Assembly: GCA_937880795.1 (NCBI GenBank)
Contig: CALGRQ010000346.1
Location: forward strand, 1 to 6,790
Reading direction: 5' to 3'
From: an uncultured Dyadobacter sp.
Lineage (GTDB): Bacteria; Bacteroidota; Bacteroidia; Cytophagales; Spirosomataceae
DNA length: 6,790 bases
In this document: positions 1-6,691 of the stretch, piece by piece
Position numbering within the stretch: the stretch's first letter is position 1
How the letters are laid out: the number at the start of each line of letters is the position of its first letter
Made by a program: the position numbers and the translations under genes
The notes under the pieces: generated by a model
What the model was told of the DNA's origin: nothing
The model's input: only the letters and a program-made list of their open reading frames with translations
The model's database searches: none

Positions 1-126
1 TACACAAGTTGAAAATGTGAGAAAGATGAACAGGAGGCGCATTGGCGTGGTCGATTTTTAATTGAAACGTTAGATAAAGTCTGAAAGGTGATGCAATGTA
101 TTGGTATTAAATAAAATAATAGGTTA

Positions 127-330
127 TCAAATGACTACCATATTCACATGTACTTGCCCAATTTTAAGTTCTTCTTTGTTCAACTCAAGAAAATGATCAA
201 TACTTGCCAATTGCCTCTCATACGATTCATTGGCCAGATTAATCAGATAAGCCTTTATCTCTGTTACAGAGGTAAATTGAATACATTCTTCTGGGTTTTG
301 CTCCTCACCTGCGACAAATAATAATAGCAT
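127..330 (-). CDS. Doubtful small hypothetical protein (67 aa)
   Basis: This is an ATG-to-TGA frame of 67 codons that I do not recognise. The predicted product begins with a short hydrophobic stretch (MLLLFVAG). An acidic, largely helical-looking middle follows (EIKAYLINLANES, SIDHFLELNKEEL), and the C-terminus is valine-rich. No motif, signal peptide or metal site is evident. An in-frame TAG lies eight codons upstream of the ATG, so the frame cannot be longer. No Shine-Dalgarno sequence is visible, but that is normal in Bacteroidota. It stands alone, with no gene on the same strand within 500 bp. An open frame of this length can occur by chance in DNA of this composition, so it may not be a gene. 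Confidence 0.25.
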   Translation of the reverse strand: MLLLFVAGEEQNPEECIQFTSVTEIKAYLINLANESYERQLASIDHFLELNKEELKIGQVHVNMVVI

Positions 331-811
331 AACTATGAAGTTTGGAATTGGCTAACGGAATGATGTACTACTTCAAATTTGGTCCGAAATACTTCAATTG
401 ACCTTTTGTCTGAAACGGTTTGGATTATCCGAATTTGTCCTGTATATATCCTCGGTTATAGATCTTAAACCTTCCAAATGAACATACAAATTTTCTTAAT
501 TCTGTTGAATGAAGGATTAGGAAAATATTAGAAGATGAGTTGGCACGAATTAGCATTTTAATGGCATATTTTATCGATAGAAAAATACTCATTATAATAA
601 TTCATAGAAGTGATTAGGATAGTATTTCGCCAACGCGTTTCATCGGGCTAGCTGCGTGAAAATCAGCTTTGAAATGTAATGGATAGGAAGAAGTTCGTCA
701 GGTAGATATATACCCTTTCCGCCATAGGTAATGCGGAATTAATAGCCAAAACTTGAAACGTAACCTTAATGCCATCGATTCGATGATGGCTCGTAACGGT
801 TAGAATACGAA
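331..811. other. Intergenic region, no supported gene
   Basis: This is about 480 bp of AT-rich DNA between the doubtful small frame and the terminator of the carbohydrate-active operon. All frames are broken by stops at short intervals. The longer ones (around 400-500 and 663-848, both minus strand) lack recognisable motifs. The only structure I note is a small inverted repeat at 771-790, with 6-bp arms GCCATC/GATGGC and an 8-nt spacer. No tRNA, promoter match or repeat family was recognised. Confidence 0.5.
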
Positions 812-814
812 AGG

Positions 815-861
815 AAAAATGGCCTTTGGCAGTACATGCGTGGTACATGTACTGCCAAAGG
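815..861 (-). terminator. Intrinsic terminator of the GH43-esterase operon
   Basis: A perfect 16-bp inverted repeat (823-838 with 846-861, arms CCTTTGGCAGTACATG and its complement) encloses a 7-nt loop. Read on the minus strand, the stem is followed by CCA and then five U residues (complement of 815-819). The hairpin begins five bases after the TAG stop of the esterase gene. It therefore very probably ends transcription of the two-gene operon. The U tract is short and offset by three bases, but the stem is strong. No U tract follows on the plus strand, so it looks one-directional. Confidence 0.8.
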
Positions 862-866
862 GAGAA

Positions 867-2792
867 CTATTTAAATAGTAGTTGCGAAAATTGAAACAGG
901 TCATGTCTCCACACTGGCCAGGTATGGCCACCAGGATATTCGCTGTAACTATATTGTACACCGAGTTCGTCAAACTTGGCAAGCATAATTTTGCAATTTT
1001 GAAAGGCTATATCCTCTTGTCCGCCCATACTAATCCATAGGTTTTTAAGGTTGGAGTTAATCTTCACGGAATTGTTTTTCATGAATTCATATTGCGGCGC
1101 AGTAAGTGCCGTGTTGTTGGCGAACCAACCCGAACTGAAAACACCAAGCGCGGAAAACATGTCTGAATTTCTGATGCCTGCATATAATGTTTGCAATCCG
1201 CCCATTGACAGTCCGGCTAAGGCTCGGTTCTTGGCATCTGTTTGAACACGGAACGTACTTTCAACAAACGGAATCGCTCCTGATTTTAATTCGTTTTCAA
1301 AGCTCTTGAGGACGTTCTCGTTAAATCCGGCAAGACCACCAGTACCTGCCATGTTGCCATCTAGCATTACTATAACCATGGGCTTGGCTTTGCTCTCTGC
1401 AATTAAATTATCCAATATTACATTAGCTTTCCCCTGCGTGGACCACCCACGCTGATCTTCGCCACCGCCATGTAAAAGATATAGTACCGGATATTTCTCA
1501 GTCGATTGATCGTAGCCAGGGGGTGTATATACATACATTTCACGCCATGTACCCGTCGCTTTGGAAAGGTATTTTTTTATACGAATATCACCACGAGGGA
1601 CATCTTTTAAAGCGTAATATCCGCCGTTTCGGTAAGGGATTTCTATTCCACTGGCCATTCGTCCCATACCGTAGAATGTTTCACTGGCCGGATCAGCCAA
1701 GGCAACCCCATCGATAAGCAGTGAGTAGTAGTGAAATCCTTTGCCAATGGAGTCTGTGGTTAATGTCCAGTAGCCACCGGTATCTTTTTTCATTTCATAT
1801 TTTTTACCCAAATCAATCTGGACCTTTTGAGCGCCCGGGGCTTTAATACGAAACAAGACCCGGTTGTCGGGTAATATTTGAGGATATTGCGCCGAGCGAA
1901 TATTGGTTTCCGCCCGCGTTCCTAAAATGGTGTATTTTGAAAATGACTTGATATCAACAGGCTTAAACAGGAACTGAGAAAACATATACAGCCCGTTTTT
2001 CCAAACCTTGAAATCATGTACTCCTGGTTCGATATAATACACGTGGGGAACGTCATGCTCAAACATATAGTCATGCGTACGTTTGCTAAAAGGGAGAAGC
2101 CAGTCATTGTCACCACATGAAATGAAGAGCAATTTTAATTTCTTTTTCGCTTCCTCAGGATTCGGCATTAATTCTGTCGGCACCCTTGTATTGGGTGCCG
2201 ATGAAAACCCTCCCACCCAGGCAAATTTATCCAGGTTACCCAGCCCGAAGTTAAGCGACTGACCTCCACCCATCGAAAGTCCCGCTATGGCGCGGTTTTC
2301 CCGGTCCGTTCGTACAGGATACTTACTTTCTATATATGGGATCAGATCATTAAGCAAATCTTTCTCAAAGGTGGCAAATGCAGCAACTTTGTCAGGAGCC
2401 ATGATGTTGCCTGTGGCACGGTCATCTTTCATAGCTCTACCATTGGGCATCACCACAATCATAGGCTCTATTTTCTGCTCTGCATATAAATGATCCAATA
2501 TGAGCTGTGGATTGCCGCCTCTTAACCATTCTTTCTCATCACCGCCTATGCCATGCAGCAGGTATAGTACAGGGTACTTCTTCTGTTTGCTAAAACCTGG
2601 GGGTGTATAAACCAATGCCTTACGTTTAGTGCCAACTGTCTTGGACTGATATTGAATGGTATCGATTTTTCCTACTGCAACATTACCTACTACGGTGTCA
2701 TAGCCTTTGGGCATTTCTGGTAAAGTAGGTTGCGCGTTTATGGATAATGCGAAGGCCGATAGCCATAATGTGAGAAATAATAGTCTTTTCAT
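867..2792 (-). CDS. Secreted tandem CE1-type esterase (CE1 - CBM48/E-set-like - CE1), probable feruloyl/acetyl-xylan esterase
   Basis: The 641-residue protein carries two alpha/beta-hydrolase esterase domains and probably cleaves ferulate or acetate esters on xylan side chains outside the cytoplasm. Residues 1-20 form a Sec signal peptide (KR, then a hydrophobic core, cleavage at NA|Q). Domain 1 (about 40-280) has HG at 80-81, the GLSMG elbow with Ser173, and probable Asp230 and His259. Its sequence around GLSMGGGQS and FSSAPN resembles the feruloyl esterase domain of Clostridium thermocellum XynZ. Residues about 285-398 form an Ig-like E-set/CBM48-type domain. Domain 2 (about 400-641) has HG at 441-442, GLSMG with Ser529, and probable Asp594 and His623. 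I chose the ATG at 2790-2792 because it places the signal peptide at the N-terminus. A GTG ten codons upstream (2820-2822) would add MGLLINNILH ahead of it. It lies 41 bp after the GH43 gene on the same strand, so co-transcription is likely. The exact ester specificity of each domain cannot be read from sequence. Confidence 0.93.
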   Translation of the reverse strand: MKRLLFLTLWLSAFALSINAQPTLPEMPKGYDTVVGNVAVGKIDTIQYQSKTVGTKRKALVYTPPGFSKQKKYPVLYLLHGIGGDEKEWLRGGNPQLILDHLYAEQKIEPMIVVMPNGRAMKDDRATGNIMAPDKVAAFATFEKDLLNDLIPYIESKYPVRTDRENRAIAGLSMGGGQSLNFGLGNLDKFAWVGGFSSAPNTRVPTELMPNPEEAKKKLKLLFISCGDNDWLLPFSKRTHDYMFEHDVPHVYYIEPGVHDFKVWKNGLYMFSQFLFKPVDIKSFSKYTILGTRAETNIRSAQYPQILPDNRVLFRIKAPGAQKVQIDLGKKYEMKKDTGGYWTLTTDSIGKGFHYYSLLIDGVALADPASETFYGMGRMASGIEIPYRNGGYYALKDVPRGDIRIKKYLSKATGTWREMYVYTPPGYDQSTEKYPVLYLLHGGGEDQRGWSTQGKANVILDNLIAESKAKPMVIVMLDGNMAGTGGLAGFNENVLKSFENELKSGAIPFVESTFRVQTDAKNRALAGLSMGGLQTLYAGIRNSDMFSALGVFSSGWFANNTALTAPQYEFMKNNSVKINSNLKNLWISMGGQEDIAFQNCKIMLAKFDELGVQYSYSEYPGGHTWPVWRHDLFQFSQLLFK

Positions 2793-2833
2793 ATGTAGTA
2801 TATTATTTATAAGTAAACCCACTTTTTGATTGT

Positions 2834-3874
2834 TTAGGGAGTAATCGTTTCGATGTTTCCTTGTTTATCCCTCAAAAGCTCTCTGACCTTCATATTACGG
2901 AGATGCGTTTTACCCGATTTTGCCGAATCGTGGTAGAAGAGATACCATTTACCTTTAAATTCTACAATGGAGTGATGTGTAGTCCATCCCTTAACCGGAT
3001 TCATAATAACTCCTTTATAGGTAAACGGGCCATATGGTGAAGTTCCTTCGGCATAGCAAAGCAAATGTGTATCGCCTGTGGAATAGGAGAAATAATATTT
3101 CCCATTGAATTGATGCAGCCATGCACCTTCAAAAAAACGTCGCTTATTGTCGCTGGCCAACAGGGGTTTCCCATACTCATCCAGAATCTGAACGTCGCGC
3201 AAAGGCTCATCAAATGTGAGCATATCCCCCTTCATTTTGGCAACTTTTGCATTTAGTGCAGGATCATTTTCATACCCCTTACCCAGATCGGTCATGAGGG
3301 ATTTATCGTAACTCCCCCTAAACCAGCGTTGCAACTGTCCGCCCCAAATTCCACCTAAATACATGTAAGATGTACCATCACGATCGATAAATACGGCTGG
3401 ATCAATACTATAACTTCCTGGAATTGGCTTTGGCTCTGCTATGAATGGACCTGTGGGCGAAGTACTTGTGGCGACACCTATCCGAAATACCCCCTCTCTA
3501 TCTTTGGCAGGGAAATAAAGATAGTAGGTGCCATTTTTGAACGCTACATCCGGTGCCCACATTTGCTTTTCTGCCCAAGGAACGTTCTTAACATCCAGCG
3601 CTATGCCATGATCAGTAACTTTTCCACCAATTTTGTCCATCGAATAAACATGGTAGTCACGCATCTGAAAGTGCCCTCCTTCATCATCTTGCTGAACGTC
3701 GGCCTCCACATCGTGAGAGGGGTAGATGTATATCCTACCGTTGAATACGTGAGCCGATGGATCTGCTGTATACAGGTCACTGACCAATGGCCCTACCTGG
3801 CTGGGAGCTTGTTGTGCATAAAGGCTTCCAATCCCAGCCCCGAAAGCCAACATGAGTTTATGAAAAGATATCAT
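2834..3874 (-). CDS. Secreted glycoside hydrolase family 43 enzyme (Xsa-like xylosidase/arabinofuranosidase)
   Basis: The 346-residue protein is a five-bladed beta-propeller hydrolase of the GH43 type. It is expected to remove alpha-L-arabinofuranose or beta-D-xylose from arabinoxylan by inversion. Residues 1-20 form a signal peptide ending SLYA|QQ. The catalytic set is visible: general base Asp38 in TADPSA, pKa-modulating Asp158 in SIDPAV, and general acid Glu249 in RRFFEGAW. His300/His301 in GWTTHHSIVEF sit where the family has a conserved metal or active-site histidine. The blocks GGQLQRW, YYFSYSTGDTHLLCYA and VEFKGKWYLFYHD closely match, from memory, the Bacteroides ovatus xylosidase/arabinosidase Xsa (about 325 residues). 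This points to GH43 subfamily 1. Length is complete, with no added carbohydrate-binding module. It is the first gene of the operon, upstream of the tandem esterase; arabinose debranching and ferulate release are complementary steps. Arabinosidase and xylosidase activity cannot be separated by sequence alone. Confidence 0.95.
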   Translation of the reverse strand: MISFHKLMLAFGAGIGSLYAQQAPSQVGPLVSDLYTADPSAHVFNGRIYIYPSHDVEADVQQDDEGGHFQMRDYHVYSMDKIGGKVTDHGIALDVKNVPWAEKQMWAPDVAFKNGTYYLYFPAKDREGVFRIGVATSTSPTGPFIAEPKPIPGSYSIDPAVFIDRDGTSYMYLGGIWGGQLQRWFRGSYDKSLMTDLGKGYENDPALNAKVAKMKGDMLTFDEPLRDVQILDEYGKPLLASDNKRRFFEGAWLHQFNGKYYFSYSTGDTHLLCYAEGTSPYGPFTYKGVIMNPVKGWTTHHSIVEFKGKWYLFYHDSAKSGKTHLRNMKVRELLRDKQGNIETITP

Positions 3875-4047
3875 GATTAGATTTTGTTATAAATGTTATT
3901 GATATATGTTAAATGGTTTTATGTTAATAATAAACTTAATCGGTGCATCTGGTATGGTACCTGGGTTACCGTATTGATATTGGGCTGTTTAAACCAGAAC
4001 CCAAGTGTCCTATATTCCTATGTGCTGGTCCCCCTATAAAGAGGTAG

Positions 4048-4082
4048 AATTTTATTAGTGTCAATTTGACAATACTAAAATT
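4048..4082. promoter_or_regulatory. 35-bp near-palindrome, candidate operator
   Basis: Two 17-bp arms (4048-4064 and 4066-4082) around a single central T are complementary at 15 of 17 positions. The core TGTCAATTTGACA (4059-4071) is perfect. It lies 173 bp upstream of the GH43 start codon. With one central base it suits a dimeric DNA-binding protein better than an RNA hairpin, and no U tract follows on either strand. The regulator is unknown; the role is inferred from symmetry and position only. Confidence 0.4.
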
Positions 4083-4614
4083 TGGCATAGCAACGCCCAG
4101 AGACTTACCTTGCATATTACTTGCCAACTGTAAGTTTTCTAGGAGAATTTATTAGGTAATAAAATTGTAAATATAATCATTATTAGATATAATTTGATTT
4201 ATCAATTACAAAAGTAGCATTCGCAGGAATTGTTACGTGAGCAGGTTGGGTCATCAGGGACAAATTAAGATTTAGCAGAGGATCCACAGATAGAATTGAG
4301 TCAGGAGCTGCTTTTATGTGACATATTATCGAGTAATATACTTACGATGCTCAGCTTCGTGTGGAAAGCCTAAACACACATGCAGGAATGAGTCGGAGTG
4401 TGCTGTGTCGTAAAGTACTGAAAATGTGTTGGTAATCTCGCTTATCGTTTTTTCATTTAGGAAAATAGGAAAAGGAGTAATATTTTGTAAAACAGTCATT
4501 TGAGTATATGTCCAATTTCATATATGATTCATTTTACAGCTCCTCATTATTTTGCCGCGACCTTTAAAGCCTAGTTTATTGTGCTCTATATGGAATTAAG
4601 GTCAGCGAAAAAGG

Positions 4615-4645
4615 ATAGCATTCAGCACTTCCACATAGCATTCAG
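4615..4645. repeat. 11-bp direct repeat upstream of the DJ-1 gene
   Basis: ATAGCATTCAG occurs exactly at 4615-4625 and again at 4635-4645. The period is 20 bp, close to two helical turns, so both copies would face the same side of the DNA. The second copy ends 55 bp before the ATG of the DJ-1/PfpI gene, in the expected promoter zone. A tandem activator or repressor site is possible. Two copies of an 11-mer are suggestive but do not prove function. Confidence 0.4.
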
Positions 4646-4700
4646 AAAAATCAAATCGTTTGCCATTAAATCATAAATAACCGCAATAAATATTAATACA

Positions 4701-5267
4701 ATGAGTCGTAAAATTTTGATTGTTACCGGAGACGGGGGTGAAAGTTATGAAACCTTATATGCTGTGCATCGTTTTCAGGAAGAAGGGGATGTCGCTGTTG
4801 TAGCCGCCCTCAGTAAGCGCCGGCTGCACCTGGTGATGCATGACTTTGAACCCGGATGGGACACTTACGTTGAAAAACCAGGATATGGTCTGGATGCGGA
4901 TATTACCCTTAATGATGTTGATGTTAGTGCCTATGATGCTATTGTGTTGATTGGAGGCCGTGCTCCGGAATACCTACGCAACCATATGGTATTATTGGAC
5001 ATTGTTCACGAGTTCAACCGACAAGGAAAATGGATCTTTGCCATTTGCCATGGGATTCAGATTTTGGTGACGGCAGGCTTGACGAAGGGCAAAACTGTAA
5101 CCGCCTACGAGCACGTGAGGTCGGAAATTGAAATGGGAGGTGGTATATATTCTACCTTACAGGCTATACGTGATGGAAATTTGGTTACCGGGCAAACCTG
5201 GCAGTCACATCCGGAATTTTACCGCGAAGTATTCTCTTGTTTAAAACATACAATACGGGAAGCATAG
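4701..5267 (+). CDS. DJ-1/PfpI family protein
   Basis: The 188-residue protein spans one complete DJ-1/PfpI (class I glutamine amidotransferase-like) domain. It has no signal peptide or membrane segment, so it should be cytoplasmic. The N-terminal beta strand KILIVTG leads into GDGGESYE, which carries the conserved Glu14. The nucleophile elbow is AICHG with Cys116, followed by His117. The strand IVLIGGRAPEYLR (81-93) is characteristic of the PfpI branch. The family includes proteins described as proteases, chaperones, glyoxalase III or deglycases, and several of these activities are disputed; the substrate here cannot be named. The ATG at 4701 starts the first core strand directly, so no upstream extension is needed. 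An NTF2-like gene follows on the same strand after 102 bp with no terminator between, so they may share a transcript. An 11-bp direct repeat lies 55 bp upstream. Confidence 0.93.
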   Translation: MSRKILIVTGDGGESYETLYAVHRFQEEGDVAVVAALSKRRLHLVMHDFEPGWDTYVEKPGYGLDADITLNDVDVSAYDAIVLIGGRAPEYLRNHMVLLDIVHEFNRQGKWIFAICHGIQILVTAGLTKGKTVTAYEHVRSEIEMGGGIYSTLQAIRDGNLVTGQTWQSHPEFYREVFSCLKHTIREA

Positions 5268-5369
5268 CTCTGTTTATTTATCGAAAAGGTTTCAGTATTG
5301 AGGTGGATTCGCTATGCAGATCTATTATCAATCCTATCGTCAGTAATGTTTTAACTAACCGAAGCCCTA

Positions 5370-5738
5370 ATGACTAAAGATGATATTTTAAATGTTGAAA
5401 ATGAACTTTATGGAGCTATTTTGAACAGTGATATTACTAAGTTAGATGAATTGTTGCATGCAGATTTATTATTTATAGCCCCAAGCGGTCAAGTAATAAC
5501 CAAGGAATTGGATCTTCAAACATATCGCGACGGTGCGCTAAATGTCACTGAGCTCATACCTCATGTAGAAAATATTAAAATTATTGACAATCTGGGAGTT
5601 ATCGCACTTACATTAACCTTAAAAGGTAACTATAAAGGAGATGTTTTCTCTGCAAATTATCGGTATATTAGGTTTTGGAAGATGTTTGACGATGGGCTTA
5701 AAGTTGTGGGCGGTAGTGGTACTCAGCTGGTAGTTTGA
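5370..5738 (+). CDS. NTF2-like protein (DUF4440/SnoaL-type)
   Basis: The 122-residue protein fills a single cone-shaped NTF2-like fold of the DUF4440/SnoaL-like type. The pattern fits: an N-terminal helix pair with AILNSDITKLDELL (16-29), then the strand LLFIAPSGQVITK, then central strands, and the closing YRYIRFWKMFDDGLKVVGG (97-115), where a Tyr/Arg/Trp-rich strand precedes the last strand. There is no signal peptide, so a cytoplasmic location is likely. Members of this fold bind small hydrophobic ligands or act as small isomerases or hydrolases. Many have no assigned role, and no catalytic set can be assigned here. The start has no Shine-Dalgarno sequence, as usual for Bacteroidota. It lies 102 bp downstream of the DJ-1 gene and is followed 21 bp later by a terminator hairpin. 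It is therefore probably the last gene of a two-gene unit. Confidence 0.88.
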   Translation: MTKDDILNVENELYGAILNSDITKLDELLHADLLFIAPSGQVITKELDLQTYRDGALNVTELIPHVENIKIIDNLGVIALTLTLKGNYKGDVFSANYRYIRFWKMFDDGLKVVGGSGTQLVV

Positions 5739-5759
5739 TTACGATAAATGGCAAGAATG

Positions 5760-5809
5760 AAAAATCATTCATATATCGATACAATTTGTTGATATATGAA
5801 TGATTTTTT
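5760..5809 (+). terminator. Intrinsic terminator after the NTF2-like gene
   Basis: A perfect 18-bp inverted repeat (5760-5777 with 5791-5808) encloses a 13-nt loop and begins 21 bp after the TGA stop. The right arm ends in a run of six T (5804-5809) and the left arm starts with a run of A. The structure could therefore work on both strands. The stem is AT-rich, which is less typical of strong terminators, but its length and U-tract support the call. Confidence 0.75.
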
Positions 5810-6416
5810 GATGATTACAAATGGATACTAATTACTTATTGATATCCCAATTGTTTTTTAGAAGTGTCATAAATTCACCCAACCAACCTCTAAATAGACT
5901 TCGGTCGTTTTACGATTTTGATGTGTGAGTATTATACTTTTAGGTTGTAATGTGTTCATTATAAATCATATATAATTATTTGCCTCGAATTTTACTAAGA
6001 CCTAGTTTGAAAGGAGCGAACTTCTCTCCGTTCAATACCCAATGTTTCAAGCAGCATGATGTACTTATCATTTCCCTCCATGAAACCGGGTACCGCTCGG
6101 TTAAATACAGTTAGCCAACTCTTATTTATACCTGTCAAAATTTTCATGTGGAAGCGTGGCCTGGTCTTATCATGAGTCGCAGTTTCTAAGAAAAACTTGC
6201 CTTCGATCCGTAATTGTGCAGCAGTGTTGATTTAGGACGAATACATCACCCTACCCTAATTAAGGATAATACCTCATATCTGGCATGATCGGATAAACAG
6301 TAGTTGTGTAGAAGTAGTAACCTGGAAGCGCCGTGACTCTCCTAATCCGGCAATGGGCTTCTATGATTGGGTTAACCTATTGTTAATAATTTTTTATTCG
6401 GTATTAACAAATAATT

Positions 6417-6448
6417 AAAAAAAAACCTTTTCAATAGTTGATAAAAGG
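6417..6448 (-). terminator. Minus-strand terminator-like hairpin with U9 tract, no gene upstream
   Basis: Read on the minus strand, CCTTTT pairs with AAAAGG (6443-6448 with 6426-6431). An inner CAA/TTG extends the stem past a two-base bulge, leaving a CTA loop. Nine U residues follow immediately (complement of A 6417-6425). This is the canonical shape of an intrinsic terminator. Its stem is short and half AT, so strength is uncertain. No protein gene on this strand lies between it and the window end. Confidence 0.5.
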
Positions 6449-6621
6449 GTACATAGCTGTTGTAGCTAATACTTTAAATATTATCGAAGTCATATATAAA
6501 AATTTATTGATAATGTTTGGGTCACATACTTGAATGTTATGAGATATGTTTCGTGTATAAGTTACTGACAGTATAGTTGTTGTAGAATTTGTTTTGGTTT
6601 TTCAGGATAATTTTTCGATGC

Positions 6622-6653
6622 TATATTGGCAAACAAACTGCTGTTTCAATATA
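6622..6653. repeat. Bulged hairpin next to the direct repeat
   Basis: TATATTG (6622-6628) pairs with CAATATA (6647-6653), and AAACA (6631-6635) pairs with TGTTT (6642-6646). This gives 12 pairs with a two-base GC bulge on the left arm and a six-base loop AACTGC. The last paired base directly adjoins the 22-bp-period direct repeat. No U tract follows on either strand, so a terminator is unlikely. Function unknown. Confidence 0.35.
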
Positions 6654-6691
6654 AGGAAATTACTACCCCATCATTAGGAAGTTACTACCCC
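6654..6691. repeat. Two-copy direct repeat, 22-bp period (AGGAARTTACTACCCC)
   Basis: AGGAAATTACTACCCC (6654-6669) and AGGAAGTTACTACCCC (6676-6691) match at 15 of 16 bases with a start-to-start distance of 22 bp. Read on the minus strand the unit is GGGGTAGTAAYTTCCT. Two hypotheses fit. One is a tandem operator for a regulator of a gene beyond the right edge. The other is the multiple terminal repeats of an IS21-type insertion sequence, which have a similar layout in Bacteroidota. No transposase gene is visible in the window. Confidence 0.45.

Larger units (their letters stand above)
3875..4700. other. Divergent intergenic region (826 bp), regulatory, no supported gene
   Basis: This AT-rich stretch separates the minus-strand GH43 operon from the plus-strand DJ-1 gene, so both promoters should lie here. 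It contains a 35-bp near-palindrome (4048-4082) and an 11-bp direct repeat (4615-4625, 4635-4645). One match to the Bacteroidota -7 consensus TAnnTTTG reads TACTTTTG on the minus strand (4209-4216). It is about 335 bases before the GH43 start and lacks a -33 TTG at the right distance, so I do not call it a promoter. Three short minus-strand frames (3966-4115, 4183-4341, 4326-4499) look protein-like but have no recognisable homology. Confidence 0.5.

Noticed and set aside
2..61. Open frame at the left edge ending VRKMNRRRIGVVDF, possible C-terminus of a truncated plus-strand gene
   Set aside because: Only 19 codons are visible. An open frame this short at a window edge is expected by chance among six frames.
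771..790. Small inverted repeat GCCATC/GATGGC
   Set aside because: Six-base arms with an eight-base spacer and no U tract; too weak to call a terminator or operator.
663..848. 61-codon minus-strand frame next to the operon terminator
   Set aside because: Its start lies inside the terminator hairpin, and the product has no motif I recognise. Likely chance.
2793..2822. Upstream GTG start of the esterase, adding ten residues
   Set aside because: It would place MGLLINNILH ahead of a well-formed signal peptide. The ATG at 2790-2792 gives a standard Sec signal at the N-terminus.
3563..3880. 105-codon plus-strand frame antisense to the GH43 gene
   Set aside because: It lies almost wholly within the GH43 coding region on the opposite strand, has no recognisable motif, and GH43 is certain.
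4209..4216. Minus-strand match to the -7 element TAnnTTTG (TACTTTTG)
   Set aside because: No -33 TTG lies at the right spacing, and it is about 335 bases from the GH43 start. A single 6-base consensus match is expected by chance.
4326..4499. 57-codon minus-strand ATG frame (MTVLQNITPF...), with further short open frames at 4183-4341 and 3966-4115
   Set aside because: They read as plausible protein and could be one decayed gene with frameshifts. I see no family motif, equally protein-like frames appear elsewhere in the gaps, and the third overlaps the palindrome.
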